A stretch of 64,000 nucleotides of DNA, taken from JBBQUN01 sp963698395 (GTDB taxonomy: Bacteria > Actinomycetota > Acidimicrobiia > Acidimicrobiales > SZUA-35). The notes beneath the pieces are model-generated. The model did no database searches. It saw only the letters and a list, made by a program, of their open reading frames with translations, and had not been told where the DNA came from. The position numbers were made by a program, and so were the translations under genes. The stretch is taken from positions 248,001-312,000 of the forward strand of contig CAVOQQ010000002.1 in assembly GCA_963698395.1 (NCBI GenBank). Reading direction: 5' to 3'. Each line of letters begins with the position of its first letter. Within the stretch, counting starts at the first letter, position 1. Below, piece by piece: positions 49,866 to 59,192 of the stretch.

Positions 49866-50597
49866 ATGGCAGACGAATCGACTCTCCGGTGGAAACGAGT
49901 CCTGCTGAAGGTCTCTGGCGAAGCCTTCGCCGGCGACAAGGGATTCGGCATCGACGGTGCCGTGGTGCAGCGCATTGCCGACGACATCATCGACGCACGC
50001 GTCAACCTCGGGGCCGAGATGGCCATCGTCGTCGGTGGTGGCAACATCTGGCGAGGTATGACCGGTGCCGAAGGCGGCCTCGATCGAGCGCAGGCCGATT
50101 ACATGGGCATGTTGGCCACGGTGATGAACGCGCTGGCGCTGCAAGACGTGCTCGAGCAGCGTGATGTCCCCACGAGGGTGCAGTCTGCGATCCGCATGCC
50201 GCAGGTCGCCGAGGAGTACATCCGTCGTCGGGCGATCCGCCATCTCGAGAAGGGGCGGGTCGTGATCTTTGCCGCCGGCACGGGCAACCCGTTCTTCACC
50301 ACCGACACCACGGCCGCACTTCGAGCGGTCGAGATCGACGCCGATGTGCTGATCAAGGGCACCCACGGAGGTGTCGACGGGATCTACACCGCCGATCCGA
50401 GAGTCGACACCAGCGCGACCAAGATCGACGAGTTGAGCTACCTCGATGTGCTCAACGACGGACTGAAGGTGATGGATTCGACGGCCATCACCCACAGCAT
50501 GGACAACCACATGCCCATCGTGGTGTTCGACCTTCTCGGCGAAGGCAACCTGCGCTCCCTGCTCTGTGGTGATTCCATCGGTACGCTGGTGTCCTGA
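49866..50597 (+). CDS. pyrH: Uridylate kinase
   Basis: 243 residues, amino-acid-kinase fold: VLLKVSGEAFAGDKGFGID, IVVGGGNIWRG, IFAAGTGNPFFTTDTTAALRA and LIKGTHGGVDGIYTADPR. Phosphorylates UMP. ATG 49866 follows aaggagcacgt. Typical tsf-pyrH-frr order. Confidence 0.96.
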   Translation: MADESTLRWKRVLLKVSGEAFAGDKGFGIDGAVVQRIADDIIDARVNLGAEMAIVVGGGNIWRGMTGAEGGLDRAQADYMGMLATVMNALALQDVLEQRDVPTRVQSAIRMPQVAEEYIRRRAIRHLEKGRVVIFAAGTGNPFFTTDTTAALRAVEIDADVLIKGTHGGVDGIYTADPRVDTSATKIDELSYLDVLNDGLKVMDSTAITHSMDNHMPIVVFDLLGEGNLRSLLCGDSIGTLVS

Positions 50598-50677
50598 GTC
50601 CGGTGGGCTCGCCAATTCGAACGAGCTCGGCGAGCCTCGGCCAGTGGGTCGGGGTCGGCGGGCCAGGAGGCCAAGAC

Positions 50678-50695
50678 ATGAGTGACGAGACATGA
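50678..50695 (+). other. Five-codon upstream ORF overlapping frr start
   Basis: ATG AGT GAC GAG ACA TGA. A near-copy of frr's own first 14 bases lies directly before it. The ggagg at 50666-50670 is seven bases from this ATG, while the frr ATG (50692) is 21 bases away and overlaps the uORF stop, suggesting reinitiation. Confidence 0.6.
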
Positions 50696-51261
50696 GCGAC
50701 GAGATCATCGAACTGGTTTTGGATGACGCGAACGATCGCATGGCCAAGGCCATCGCCCATGCCAGGCAGGAATTCTCCAAGATCCGAAGCGGGCGTGCGG
50801 CGCCACAGCTGGTCGAACGAATCCGCGCCGAGGCCTACGGTGTCGAGATGGCCATTCTCGAGTTGGCCTCCATCTCGGTCCCCGAAGCCCGGCAGTTGGC
50901 CATCACGCCACATGACCCCGCCAACCTCGATGCCATCGAACGGGCCATACGCAACTCCGACCTCGGCTTGTCCCCGAGCAGCGACGGACGTTCGATTCGC
51001 CTCAATTTCCCGCCGCTCACCGAGGAACGGCGCAAGGAGCTCGTTCGCCTGGTGAAGTCGATGGCCGAAGACGGTCGGGTGGCCATTCGCAACGTGCGCC
51101 GTGAAGCCCGCAAAGACCTCGAGTCGGCCGAGAAGGACGGTCAGATGTCCAAGGACGACCTCGAGCGTTCGGAGAAGGAGCTCGACAAGCAGACCCAATC
51201 AGCCGAGGCACAGATCGACGCTGCGCTCGAGGAAAAAGAAGCCGAGCTCCTCGAGGTCTGA
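50692..51261 (+). CDS. frr: Ribosome recycling factor
   Basis: 189 residues: helical start DEIIELVLDDANDRMAKAIAHARQEFSKIRSGRA, LASISVPEARQLAITPHDP and a final coiled coil (EERRKELVRLVKSMAEDGRV). Splits the post-termination ribosome with EF-G. See the upstream mini-ORF for its unusual start. 94 bp after pyrH. Confidence 0.96.
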   Translation: MSDEIIELVLDDANDRMAKAIAHARQEFSKIRSGRAAPQLVERIRAEAYGVEMAILELASISVPEARQLAITPHDPANLDAIERAIRNSDLGLSPSSDGRSIRLNFPPLTEERRKELVRLVKSMAEDGRVAIRNVRREARKDLESAEKDGQMSKDDLERSEKELDKQTQSAEAQIDAALEEKEAELLEV

Positions 51262-51344
51262 ATGGTGCCGCTCGGCATCGTGCCCGAACCGACCGACAAC
51301 AAGATGCGAGTGGTGCGGCCGCACCGCTCACCCCAAGGAACGAG

Positions 51345-52646
51345 ATGGTCAGCAACGTGAGTGACGAGACCGAACCAGAAACAGCCAGTGGCTCAGCGGC
51401 ACCGGGGATCTTCGATTTCGATCCGCCGCCCGAGATCGATCCCAACAAATTCGGCCCGGTCCCGATCGTCTCGCTCGACGACATCACGGTCGAGCCGGAA
51501 CCGGCAGCTCCGCCGGCCACCCCGGCCACCGACCTGCCGCACTGGACCGAACCGGCCACCGGCCAGGTTCCCAAGGTCGTTGCCAACTCGGGCGATGAGA
51601 ACTGGAGCGATCTCGGTGGCCCCCGCTGGCATGGCGAAGGTCCCGAGTGGGCAGGCGACGACCTCGACGCCGTACTCGGCGACGCCCCCCGGAAGAAGGT
51701 CGTGATCGACGACGACGTTCTTCCCGACGAGTTCGACGAGCCGTCTGCGGGCGATCCGCAGCGGGTGCCGCCCGTTCGTGTCGCCCGCGAACGTGCCACC
51801 CGGCCGAGTCGCGTCGAGGCCCCGAGTGGGGAACGCAACATCCCCCAGGCCATCGGCGTGGGACTCGTGCTGGCTGCGATCGCCCTGCTGATCTTCCGCC
51901 GAGAGAGCAATCTTCCGGCGCTGGCGCTGATCACCGTGGTTGCGGTGATGGCGGCAGTGGAGGCATTCGACGCAATGCGACGTGCCGGCAGTCACCCTGC
52001 CACGTTGCTCGGCATCGTTGCCACCGCTGCGTTGCCCGTCTCGGTCTACTACCGGGGCGATGCCGCCTTTGCCATGGTCATTGCGCTCACCGTGGTGTTC
52101 GGGGCCCTGTGGTACCTGTCGGGCGCCGATACCCAGCGACCGGCACTGAATCTCGGGCTCACCTTCCTCGGCGTCGGCTGGATCGGTGTCACCGCAGGCT
52201 TTGCCGGTCTCTTGCTGAAGATCGAAGACGGAAGCTCCATCATCGTCGCCGCCATCGTCTGCACGGCGGTCTACGACACCGGTGCCCTCGCCGGTGGATC
52301 GGTCTTCGGGAATCCCGGCCACAAGTTCCATTCGGCCAGCCCCAACAAGACCTGGGAAGGCACCATCACCGGCATCCTCGCTGCCGTTGCTGCCGGTGCC
52401 GTCATGGGCATCCTCGAGGTCTCGCCTTTCAGTCTGAAGATCGAGCACGCCGTGATGCTCGGCCTGCTCGCCGGCATCATGGCCCCGATCGGCGACCTCA
52501 CCGAGTCGATGGTCAAGCGAGATCTCGGCGTCAAGGACATGGGCAACATCCTCCCCGGCCACGGGGGCGTGCTCGACCGGATCGACGGCCTGCTGTTCGT
52601 TCTGCCCGCCACCTACTACCTCGCCCTGCTGCTCGACCTCGCATGA
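51345..52646 (+). CDS. cdsA: Phosphatidate cytidylyltransferase
   Basis: 433 residues. A ~165-residue acidic, Pro-rich cytoplasmic N-terminus is followed by about eight membrane helices and the CDP-DAG synthase signature SMVKRDLGVKDMGNILPGHGG (~400-420). Makes CDP-diacylglycerol for phospholipids. The N-terminal extension is longer than in E. coli CdsA. ATG 51345 lies after aaggaacgag; dxr overlaps by 4 bp. Confidence 0.93.
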   Translation: MVSNVSDETEPETASGSAAPGIFDFDPPPEIDPNKFGPVPIVSLDDITVEPEPAAPPATPATDLPHWTEPATGQVPKVVANSGDENWSDLGGPRWHGEGPEWAGDDLDAVLGDAPRKKVVIDDDVLPDEFDEPSAGDPQRVPPVRVARERATRPSRVEAPSGERNIPQAIGVGLVLAAIALLIFRRESNLPALALITVVAVMAAVEAFDAMRRAGSHPATLLGIVATAALPVSVYYRGDAAFAMVIALTVVFGALWYLSGADTQRPALNLGLTFLGVGWIGVTAGFAGLLLKIEDGSSIIVAAIVCTAVYDTGALAGGSVFGNPGHKFHSASPNKTWEGTITGILAAVAAGAVMGILEVSPFSLKIEHAVMLGLLAGIMAPIGDLTESMVKRDLGVKDMGNILPGHGGVLDRIDGLLFVLPATYYLALLLDLA

Positions 52647-53839
52647 GCGATGCGCCGACTTCGGTCGCCGTCGTCGGCTCCACCGGCTCGATCGGCACTC
52701 AGACCATCGAGGTCGTCAACGACGAGCCCGATCGCTACTCGATCGTCGCCCTCGGCGCCGGCCGTTCGGTCGACGCCCTCGTCGAGCAGGCCCTCACCCT
52801 TCGACCCCAGTTCGTCGCCATCGGTGATGAGCGTCTCGGCGACACGCTGCGGGCGGCGTTGCCGCCCGAGATCGAGGTGGGTGCCGGCGGCGAGGCGTTG
52901 GCCGAATGCGCCCGGATGGCCGACGTCACGGTCAACGGCGTCGTCGGATTCGCCGGGCTCTCCGTCACGCTCGCTGCGCTCGAATCGGGCAAGCGGCTGG
53001 CACTGGCCAACAAGGAGTCGCTCATCGCGGCGGGCCCCGTGGTGCAGCAGGCCCGGCGAACACCCGGCGCCGAACTCGTGCCGGTCGACTCCGAACACGC
53101 AGCGGTACACCAGTGTCTGCGGGCGAACGACGTGGCGAAACGACTCGCCCGAATCCAGCTCACCGCCTCGGGAGGCCCGTTCCGTGGCAAGTCCAGGGCC
53201 GAGCTCGAAGCGGTCTCGATCGACGATGCCCTGGCCCACCCCACCTGGTCGATGGGACCGAAGATCACCGTCGACTCATCGACGCTCATGAACAAGGGCC
53301 TCGAGGTGATCGAGGCCAACGAGCTGTTCGGGCGTCCGGCGGGAGCCGACGGCTACGACATCGGTCTCGACGAGATCGACGTGGTGGTGCATCCCCAGTC
53401 GGTCGTGCACTCGATGGCGACTTTCACCGACGGATCGACGATCGCCCAGCTGTCGATGCCGACCATGCGGCTGCCGATCGCCTATGCCCTGGCGTACCCC
53501 GACCGCGGAGCCGTCGCTTACGGGGCGATCGACTGGGCAACCCTCGGTCGTCTCGACTTCGAGGCTCCCGATCTCGCTGCCTTCCCCTGCCTCGAGCTGG
53601 CCTACGCCGCCGGCCGCCTCGGCGGCACGGCCCCGGCATGGCTGAGTGCAGCCAACGAAGTCGCTGTCGAAGCGTTCCTACAGGGTCGGATCCGTTGGGT
53701 CGACATCGCTGATGTAAACCAGGCGGTCCTCAGCATGCATGATGGTGGAAATGGATTGACCCTCGACGGGGTTCTCGACGGAGACCGTGCGGCTCGCGCG
53801 CATGCTGCGGCCATCGTCGCAGGAAAGGAACGTTCGTGA
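52643..53839 (+). CDS. dxr: 1-deoxy-D-xylulose 5-phosphate reductoisomerase
   Basis: 398 residues. NADPH site VAVVGSTGSIGTQTIEV, metal/substrate motifs LANKESLIAAG, PVDSEHAAVHQC and TVDSSTLMNKGLEVIEA. Second step of the MEP isoprenoid pathway, so the MEP route is used here; ispG is close by. Overlaps cdsA (ATGA) and rseP (GTGA). Confidence 0.97.
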   Translation: MSDAPTSVAVVGSTGSIGTQTIEVVNDEPDRYSIVALGAGRSVDALVEQALTLRPQFVAIGDERLGDTLRAALPPEIEVGAGGEALAECARMADVTVNGVVGFAGLSVTLAALESGKRLALANKESLIAAGPVVQQARRTPGAELVPVDSEHAAVHQCLRANDVAKRLARIQLTASGGPFRGKSRAELEAVSIDDALAHPTWSMGPKITVDSSTLMNKGLEVIEANELFGRPAGADGYDIGLDEIDVVVHPQSVVHSMATFTDGSTIAQLSMPTMRLPIAYALAYPDRGAVAYGAIDWATLGRLDFEAPDLAAFPCLELAYAAGRLGGTAPAWLSAANEVAVEAFLQGRIRWVDIADVNQAVLSMHDGGNGLTLDGVLDGDRAARAHAAAIVAGKERS

Positions 53840-55179
53840 CCAGCACCACCGACATCGGCCAGATGGATCCGCCAGATCCCCGTGAGCGCCGTGCCGCCGG
53901 CATCGATGACCGTCGCGGGTCGTGGGTGATGGGCGATCCGGTCGATGCTCCCGACGCCGAGCCCAAGTCGAGCCCGGTCGGGCTCGTGCTGCTTCTCGGT
54001 CTCTTCGCGTTCTTGTACTTCGCCGCCGGTCCCCGCTACTTCCTCGTGGTGGTCGGCTTGGTCGTCATGATCTTCCTCCACGAGTTGGGTCACTTCATGA
54101 CCGCTCGTTGGACCGGGATGAAGACCACCCAGTTCTTCCTCGGCATGGGGCCACGCGTGTGGTCCTTCAAACGGGGCGAGGTCGAGTACGGGGTTCGAGC
54201 CATTCCGGCCGGCGCGTTCGTTCGCATCGTCGGCATGAACAACCTCGACCCGATCGAGCCGGGCGACGAGGCTCGGGCGTACAAGAATCAGTCCTACTGG
54301 AAGCGCATGCTGGTCATCACGGCCGGTTCGATGATGCATTTCATCCAGGCGATCGTCCTGTTCACGCTGTTGTTCTCGGTCGTCGGCTCGCCATCGGCGC
54401 CCAACGGCGAGCCCAACATCCCGACCGACAATTGGACGGTCGGAGAGATCTCGGGGCTCACCACCGGTGAGGTGCCGGCAATCGCCGCCGGCATCGAGCC
54501 GGGTGACACCATCGTGTCGATCGATGGCGTGGCGATCCCTCGGTGGCAGGACTTGCAGACGGCTGTGCAAGACCGTGCCGGCGAGATGGTGACGATCGTG
54601 GTGGGCAAAGCCGACGGCACCACGACCCAGTCGACCGTCGAACTGGCCGAATACACCGACGTCGACGGCACGACCCGCGGGTTCATCGGCATCGCCGTCG
54701 CCCGCGAGCGCCTCACCTACGGGCCGCTGGCCGGTGTGCAGCAGTTCGGCGACGTGTTCGTCGAGACGCTCGGCTTCATCCCTGAGTTCCTCAGCCCCTC
54801 GACCTTCGGTCGGCTGGCGACCGCCATGTTCGACTCGGATTCGGGAACCAATGCCGAGACCGGCGAGATCGAGAACCGGCCGATCTCGGTGGTCGGCGCC
54901 GTTCGCATCGCCGGGCAGCCCGGGTTCGACTGGTCCATCCCGATCCAGATGCTGGCCCTGGTCAACGTGTCGGTCGGCCTGATCAACCTGGTCCCGCTGC
55001 TTCCACTCGACGGCGGTCATGCTGCGGTGGCCACCTACGAGAAGCTCCGCTCTCGCCGGGGCAAGCGCTACGAGGTCGATGTCGCCAAGTTGCTGCCGCT
55101 CACCTATGCCGTCGTCGGTCTGCTGGTGTTCTTGATGGTGTCGACCGTCTGGCTCGACATCGTCCAGCCCATCGGGTGA
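53836..55179 (+). CDS. rseP: Site-2-type metalloprotease RseP/Rip1-like
   Basis: 447 residues. Acidic cytoplasmic start, then membrane helices with the zinc motif MIFLHELGHFMTARW, a PDZ domain (IEPGDTIVSIDGVAI), and LLPLDGGHAAVATYEKL carrying the LDG active-site Asp. Cuts anti-sigma factors or other membrane substrates. In the actinobacterial dxr-rseP-ispG order, as for Rip1. Its end is followed by the bipartite repeat. Confidence 0.93.
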   Translation: MTSTTDIGQMDPPDPRERRAAGIDDRRGSWVMGDPVDAPDAEPKSSPVGLVLLLGLFAFLYFAAGPRYFLVVVGLVVMIFLHELGHFMTARWTGMKTTQFFLGMGPRVWSFKRGEVEYGVRAIPAGAFVRIVGMNNLDPIEPGDEARAYKNQSYWKRMLVITAGSMMHFIQAIVLFTLLFSVVGSPSAPNGEPNIPTDNWTVGEISGLTTGEVPAIAAGIEPGDTIVSIDGVAIPRWQDLQTAVQDRAGEMVTIVVGKADGTTTQSTVELAEYTDVDGTTRGFIGIAVARERLTYGPLAGVQQFGDVFVETLGFIPEFLSPSTFGRLATAMFDSDSGTNAETGEIENRPISVVGAVRIAGQPGFDWSIPIQMLALVNVSVGLINLVPLLPLDGGHAAVATYEKLRSRRGKRYEVDVAKLLPLTYAVVGLLVFLMVSTVWLDIVQPIG

Positions 55180-55181
55180 CC

Positions 55182-55256
55182 GGGAACGCTTCGGCCCTGG
55201 CGGGCCTCGGGAGTTCCTTGGAGTTCTTCGCTGCGCTCCGAACTCCCGTCCTTGCC
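55182..55256 (+). repeat. Bipartite intergenic repeat, copy B
   Basis: Same gggaacgcttcggcc ... gttccttgg ... tcgctgcgctc blocks as copy A; includes a gagttc/gaactc stem. Confidence 0.7.
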
Positions 55257-55280
55257 AACAACGCCGGATAGTCTCGACTC

Positions 55281-56519
55281 ATGGATGCTGGAGCGGTCAC
55301 CTTCCCTCGTAAGAAGACCAGGCAGATCATGGTCGGCAACGTGCCGGTCGGTGGGGGAGCGCCCATCACCGTGCAGTCGATGACCATCACCAAGACCGCC
55401 GATCACGAGGCGACACTCCAGCAGATCTATGCGTTGGCCGCTGCCGGCTGCGACATCGTGCGGTGCACGTGCAACGAGCCCGAAGCCGCCGTCGGTCTGG
55501 CCAAGATCGTGCCTCGCAGCCCGGTGCCGATCGTTGCCGACATCCATCACCAGTACCGCCGGGCGCTCGAAGCGTTGGAAGCCGGTGTGCACTGCCTGCG
55601 GCTGAACCCGGGCAACATCCGCAAGCCCGAGCACATCAAGGCCGTCGCCCAGGAAGCCAAGGACCGTGGCGTGCCGATCCGTATCGGCGTCAACGGCGGC
55701 AGCCTCGATCCCAAGCTCTACGAGAAGTACGGCGGCCGGGTCACACCCGAAGCCATGGTGGAATCCGCCCTGCAGGAGATCCGCTACTTCCAGGAGGTCG
55801 ATTTCGACCTCATCAAGATCTCGGTCAAGGCCTCGAACGTTCCCCTCATGATCGAGGCCTACCGGCAACTCTCCGAGGCAGTCGACTACCCGCTCCACCT
55901 CGGCGTCACCGAGGCCGGGCCACCGCCGAACGGCCTGCTGAAGGCCACAGCCGGCATCGCCACCCTGCTGGCCGAGGGCATCGGCGACACCATCCGCTAC
56001 TCGCTCACCTCCGACCCGGTCGACGAGGCTCGGGCCGGTCGGGCGTTGCTCGAGGCGTTCGGACTGCGAGAGCGCAAGAACGTCGACCTCATCGCCTGTC
56101 CGTCGTGCGGCCGGGCCGAAATCGACGTCTACAAGATCGCAGCCGAGGCCCAGGCCGCGTTCGCCGACAAGCAGTTGCCGCTCCAGGTGGCCGTCATGGG
56201 TTGTGTGGTGAACGGTCCGGGAGAGGCGCGTGATGCCGACATCGGGATCGCCGCCGGCAACAAGCGCGGCCACCTCTTCGTCAAGGGCACCAATGTGGCG
56301 GTCGTCCCCGAGCGCGAGATGGTGGCGGCCTTGGTCGAGTGGGCCGAGTTCATCAACGAGCACGGCATGGACGCGGCCATGGAGCGAGCGGCATCGACTC
56401 GAGAGCAGGCCCGCCGGGCGGCGGAAGAAGACCGAGATCGCAATCTCGGTGAGAAGGGTGAAGATGCCAATCACACCGAGGTCGTGATCTCCGAGATCAA
56501 GCGCAAGCGAGACGACTGA
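55281..56519 (+). CDS. ispG: 4-hydroxy-3-methylbut-2-enyl diphosphate synthase
   Basis: 412 residues, [4Fe-4S] enzyme of the MEP pathway. TIM-barrel start PVGGGAPITVQSMT, NPGNIRKPEHI, GVTEAGPPPNGLLKAT and cluster ligands CPSCGR...MGCVVNGPGEA. A charged C-terminal tail extends the family length. Uses a ferredoxin-type reductant. Confidence 0.97.
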   Translation: MDAGAVTFPRKKTRQIMVGNVPVGGGAPITVQSMTITKTADHEATLQQIYALAAAGCDIVRCTCNEPEAAVGLAKIVPRSPVPIVADIHHQYRRALEALEAGVHCLRLNPGNIRKPEHIKAVAQEAKDRGVPIRIGVNGGSLDPKLYEKYGGRVTPEAMVESALQEIRYFQEVDFDLIKISVKASNVPLMIEAYRQLSEAVDYPLHLGVTEAGPPPNGLLKATAGIATLLAEGIGDTIRYSLTSDPVDEARAGRALLEAFGLRERKNVDLIACPSCGRAEIDVYKIAAEAQAAFADKQLPLQVAVMGCVVNGPGEARDADIGIAAGNKRGHLFVKGTNVAVVPEREMVAALVEWAEFINEHGMDAAMERAASTREQARRAAEEDRDRNLGEKGEDANHTEVVISEIKRKRDD

Positions 56520-56620
56520 CCGCCTCGTCGGCGAAGCAGTCGACGCGGAAGAAGCGCGTTCGATCCGAGGCGTCTCGCCTGGCGGGTCGAGATCGGATCC
56601 TCGCCTGGGTATGAGCGGGT

Positions 56621-56938
56621 TCAGCTCATCGGGTCGTCGTCAGGATGTTCGATCGCTTCGGCGTCGGTGCCGTCGAGCACAGGGCCGTCGAGGGCATCGA
56701 CGTCGGCTTCGGCGTCGGCGTGGGCGGTGCTGGCCTCGATCCGGTCTCGGATGGCAGCGAAGGGGTCATCGTCGATCTCACCCTGCAGCATCTCGAGCCG
56801 TGCTTCGGGCGTGGCCGAGAGCTCTCGCTCCTTGCGGGAGAGGTCTCGATCGAGCGACTCGGTGGCGTCGTGGATCGCGTCACCGATGTCTGCTGACTCC
56901 TTGCGGAGGAAGCGGCTGATCGAGTCGAACAGTCCCAT
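56621..56938 (-). CDS. Acidic helical hypothetical protein
   Basis: 105 residues, MGLFDSISRFLRKESADIG then DATESLDRDLSRKERELSATPEARLEMLQGEIDDDPFA and an acidic, Asp/Ala-rich tail. Charged helices suggest a coiled coil. Not recognised. Opposite to its neighbours, between ispG and rimP. Confidence 0.6.
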   Translation of the reverse strand: MGLFDSISRFLRKESADIGDAIHDATESLDRDLSRKERELSATPEARLEMLQGEIDDDPFAAIRDRIEASTAHADAEADVDALDGPVLDGTDAEAIEHPDDDPMS

Positions 56939-56977
56939 GGCGCCATCTTAGGGTTATGATGACGGGGCATGCCTGTT

Positions 56978-57007
56978 GGCGTGGGCTCTGGCCCACGCCT
57001 TTGTTGT
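56978..57007 (+). terminator. Terminator-like attenuator before rimP-nusA operon
   Basis: Arms ggcgtgggc/gcccacgcc with loop tctg, then tttgttgt. A -10-like tatgat lies at 56955-56960, so the hairpin would fall within the first ~35 nt of the transcript. Suits attenuation of the nusA operon. Confidence 0.6.
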
Positions 57008-57058
57008 CTCAGGCACAGGTTTTTCACCCGCCACGCTCGAACCCGCAGGAGGTGCCCC

Positions 57059-57787
57059 ATGTCTGTCGCCGACACCGTCACCGAACTGTTGAGCCCGGTC
57101 ATCGAGACCCTTGGGGTCGAACTGATCGATGTGGAATGGGTCGGATCGAGCCTGCGAGTCGTGGTCGACGAAGGGCCGGGCATCACCACCGATCGGCTCA
57201 CCGAGGTCAATCGCCTGATCTCGCCCATCCTGGATCAGCACGACCCCGTCCCCGGTCGTTACACCCTCGAGGTGTCGAGCCCCGGTGTCGAGCGCAAGCT
57301 CACCCGGCCGCTGCACTTCACCCGGGCCGTCGGCGAAGACGTCATCGTGAAGCTCGAACCCGGTCACGAGCCCCGGCGGGTCAAGGGCCACCTGAGCGGT
57401 TTCGACCCCGACAGCGCGACCATCACGGTCGAGGCAGTCGAACTCGATGGCGTCGATCTCGCCACGGCCGAGACCCACCAGATCGTTCTGGCCGACATCG
57501 CCAAGGCACGAACGGTTTTCGCCTGGGGACCAACCCCGAAGCAGGGCGGCAAGTCCGGCTCGAAGAAGGCGGCCAAGGCCAAGAACGATGCTTCAGAGGC
57601 TACGTCTTCCGGCGCTGCGGCGGCGAAGAAGGCCACCGGCAAGGCAGCCGGAACAACGAACCCCGGCTCGAAGAAATCCGGCCCGAAGAAAACCCGGGTC
57701 AAGCAGCATCCCGAGCTCGACGAACCGCCGATCTCGACATCCACCAACCAGTCATCAAAACGAAGCGAGGCTTCTCGTCATGAGTAA
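57059..57787 (+). CDS. rimP: Ribosome maturation factor RimP
   Basis: 242 residues. N-terminal domain (SPVIETLGVELIDVEWVGSSLRVVVDE), then YTLEVSSPGVERKLTRPLHFTR. A Lys-rich tail of ~80 residues is longer than in E. coli. ATG 57059 with aggaggt upstream. Overlaps nusA by 8 bp. Assists 30S assembly. Confidence 0.93.
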   Translation: MSVADTVTELLSPVIETLGVELIDVEWVGSSLRVVVDEGPGITTDRLTEVNRLISPILDQHDPVPGRYTLEVSSPGVERKLTRPLHFTRAVGEDVIVKLEPGHEPRRVKGHLSGFDPDSATITVEAVELDGVDLATAETHQIVLADIAKARTVFAWGPTPKQGGKSGSKKAAKAKNDASEATSSGAAAAKKATGKAAGTTNPGSKKSGPKKTRVKQHPELDEPPISTSTNQSSKRSEASRHE

Positions 57788-59192
57788 TGAGATGATCGAT
57801 GCGCTCCAGGCGCTCGCCGAAGACCGCGGTATCTCGGTCGAGAAGCTGTTCGGCATCATGGCCAATGCACTCGAGTCGGCCTACAAGCGTCAGCCAGACA
57901 GCTACGAGTACAGCTGGGTCACGATCGATCCCGCCACGTTCGACATCCGCGTCTGGGCCCAGGAGATCGACGAAGACGGCGAGCCGTTTGGCGACGAATA
58001 CGACGTGACCCCCGAGAACTTCGGTCGCATCGCAGCGCAGACCACCAAGCAGATCCTCATGCAGGGCATTCGCGAGGTCGAGCGGGAGCAGAAATACGAG
58101 GAGTACGCAGGCAAGGAAGGCGAGATCGTCACCGGCATCGTCCAACAGACCGACTCTCGGTACACCCTCCTCGATCTCGGTCGGGTCGAAGCCTTGCTGC
58201 CCCAGGCCGAGCAGGTGTCGGTCGGCCCGCGGGCCGAAGCAGGCAGTCGTCTGAAGGCGTACATCGTCGAGGTGCGCAAGACGGCCAAGGGCCCCCAGAT
58301 CGTGGTGAGCCGCACCCATCCGGGCCTCGTCAAGCGTCTCTTCGAACTCGAGGTCCCCGAGATCGCCGACGGCATCGTCGAGCTGAAGGCTGTCGCCCGT
58401 GAACCTGGTCACCGCACCAAGATCGCCGTGTGGTCACACGATCAGAACGTCGACCCCGTCGGCGCCTGTGTCGGGGCTCGGGGCTCGCGTGTTCGCATGG
58501 TCGTCAACGAGCTCAACGGTGAGAAGGTCGACATCATCCCGTTCAGCGAAGACACCTACGACTTCGTGGCCAAGGCGCTGTCGCCGGCCAAGGTCAAAGA
58601 AGTTCGCATCCACGAAGACACCGGCACCGCCGAGGTCATCGTGCCCGACTTCCAACTCTCGCTCGCCATCGGCAAGGAAGGGCAGAACGCCCGGCTGGCC
58701 CACCGCCTGACCGGTTGGCGCATCGACATCAAGTCCGAGACCCAGCTCGCCGAGGAAGCCCTCGGCGTCGAAGACTACGACACCGAAGACTGGGCTCAGG
58801 GCGAGTGGATCATCGATCCCGAGACCGGTGAGCAGAAGTGGCAGCCGGCCGATGGCAGCGAAGCCATCTCGGCCGAAGAGTGGCACCAGGGCGGCGACAT
58901 CATCATCGAAGAAGACGACGATGCGGTCGATGGTGTCGACGGAGTCGACGCCGACGCCGACGCCGAGGAAGCGGCCGAAGCAACCGATGCCGATGACACC
59001 GTCGCCGGCGCAGAAGCCGATGAGGCAGAAGCGCCTGAGGTCGCCGACGATGCCGTGGCAGCAGACGCTGAGGTCGCCGACGATGCCGTGGCAGCAGACG
59101 ACGGGGTCGCCGGCGATGTCGTGGCAGCAGACGACGGCGGGTCGACCGGCGATGCCGTGGCAACCGAGGACCAAGACACTGGCGGCAACTGA
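57780..59192 (+). CDS. nusA: Transcription termination/antitermination factor NusA
   Basis: 470 residues. N-terminal RNAP-binding domain, S1 domain (GEIVTGIVQQTDSRYTLLDLG) and two KH domains (VDPVGACVGARGSRVRMV, LAIGKEGQNARLAHRLTGW). The C-terminal ~110 residues are acidic and repetitive (VADDAVAAD-type units), unlike E. coli NusA. Acts on pausing, termination and rRNA antitermination. Operon with rimP, ylxR and infB. Confidence 0.95.
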   Translation: MSNEMIDALQALAEDRGISVEKLFGIMANALESAYKRQPDSYEYSWVTIDPATFDIRVWAQEIDEDGEPFGDEYDVTPENFGRIAAQTTKQILMQGIREVEREQKYEEYAGKEGEIVTGIVQQTDSRYTLLDLGRVEALLPQAEQVSVGPRAEAGSRLKAYIVEVRKTAKGPQIVVSRTHPGLVKRLFELEVPEIADGIVELKAVAREPGHRTKIAVWSHDQNVDPVGACVGARGSRVRMVVNELNGEKVDIIPFSEDTYDFVAKALSPAKVKEVRIHEDTGTAEVIVPDFQLSLAIGKEGQNARLAHRLTGWRIDIKSETQLAEEALGVEDYDTEDWAQGEWIIDPETGEQKWQPADGSEAISAEEWHQGGDIIIEEDDDAVDGVDGVDADADAEEAAEATDADDTVAGAEADEAEAPEVADDAVAADAEVADDAVAADDGVAGDVVAADDGGSTGDAVATEDQDTGGN

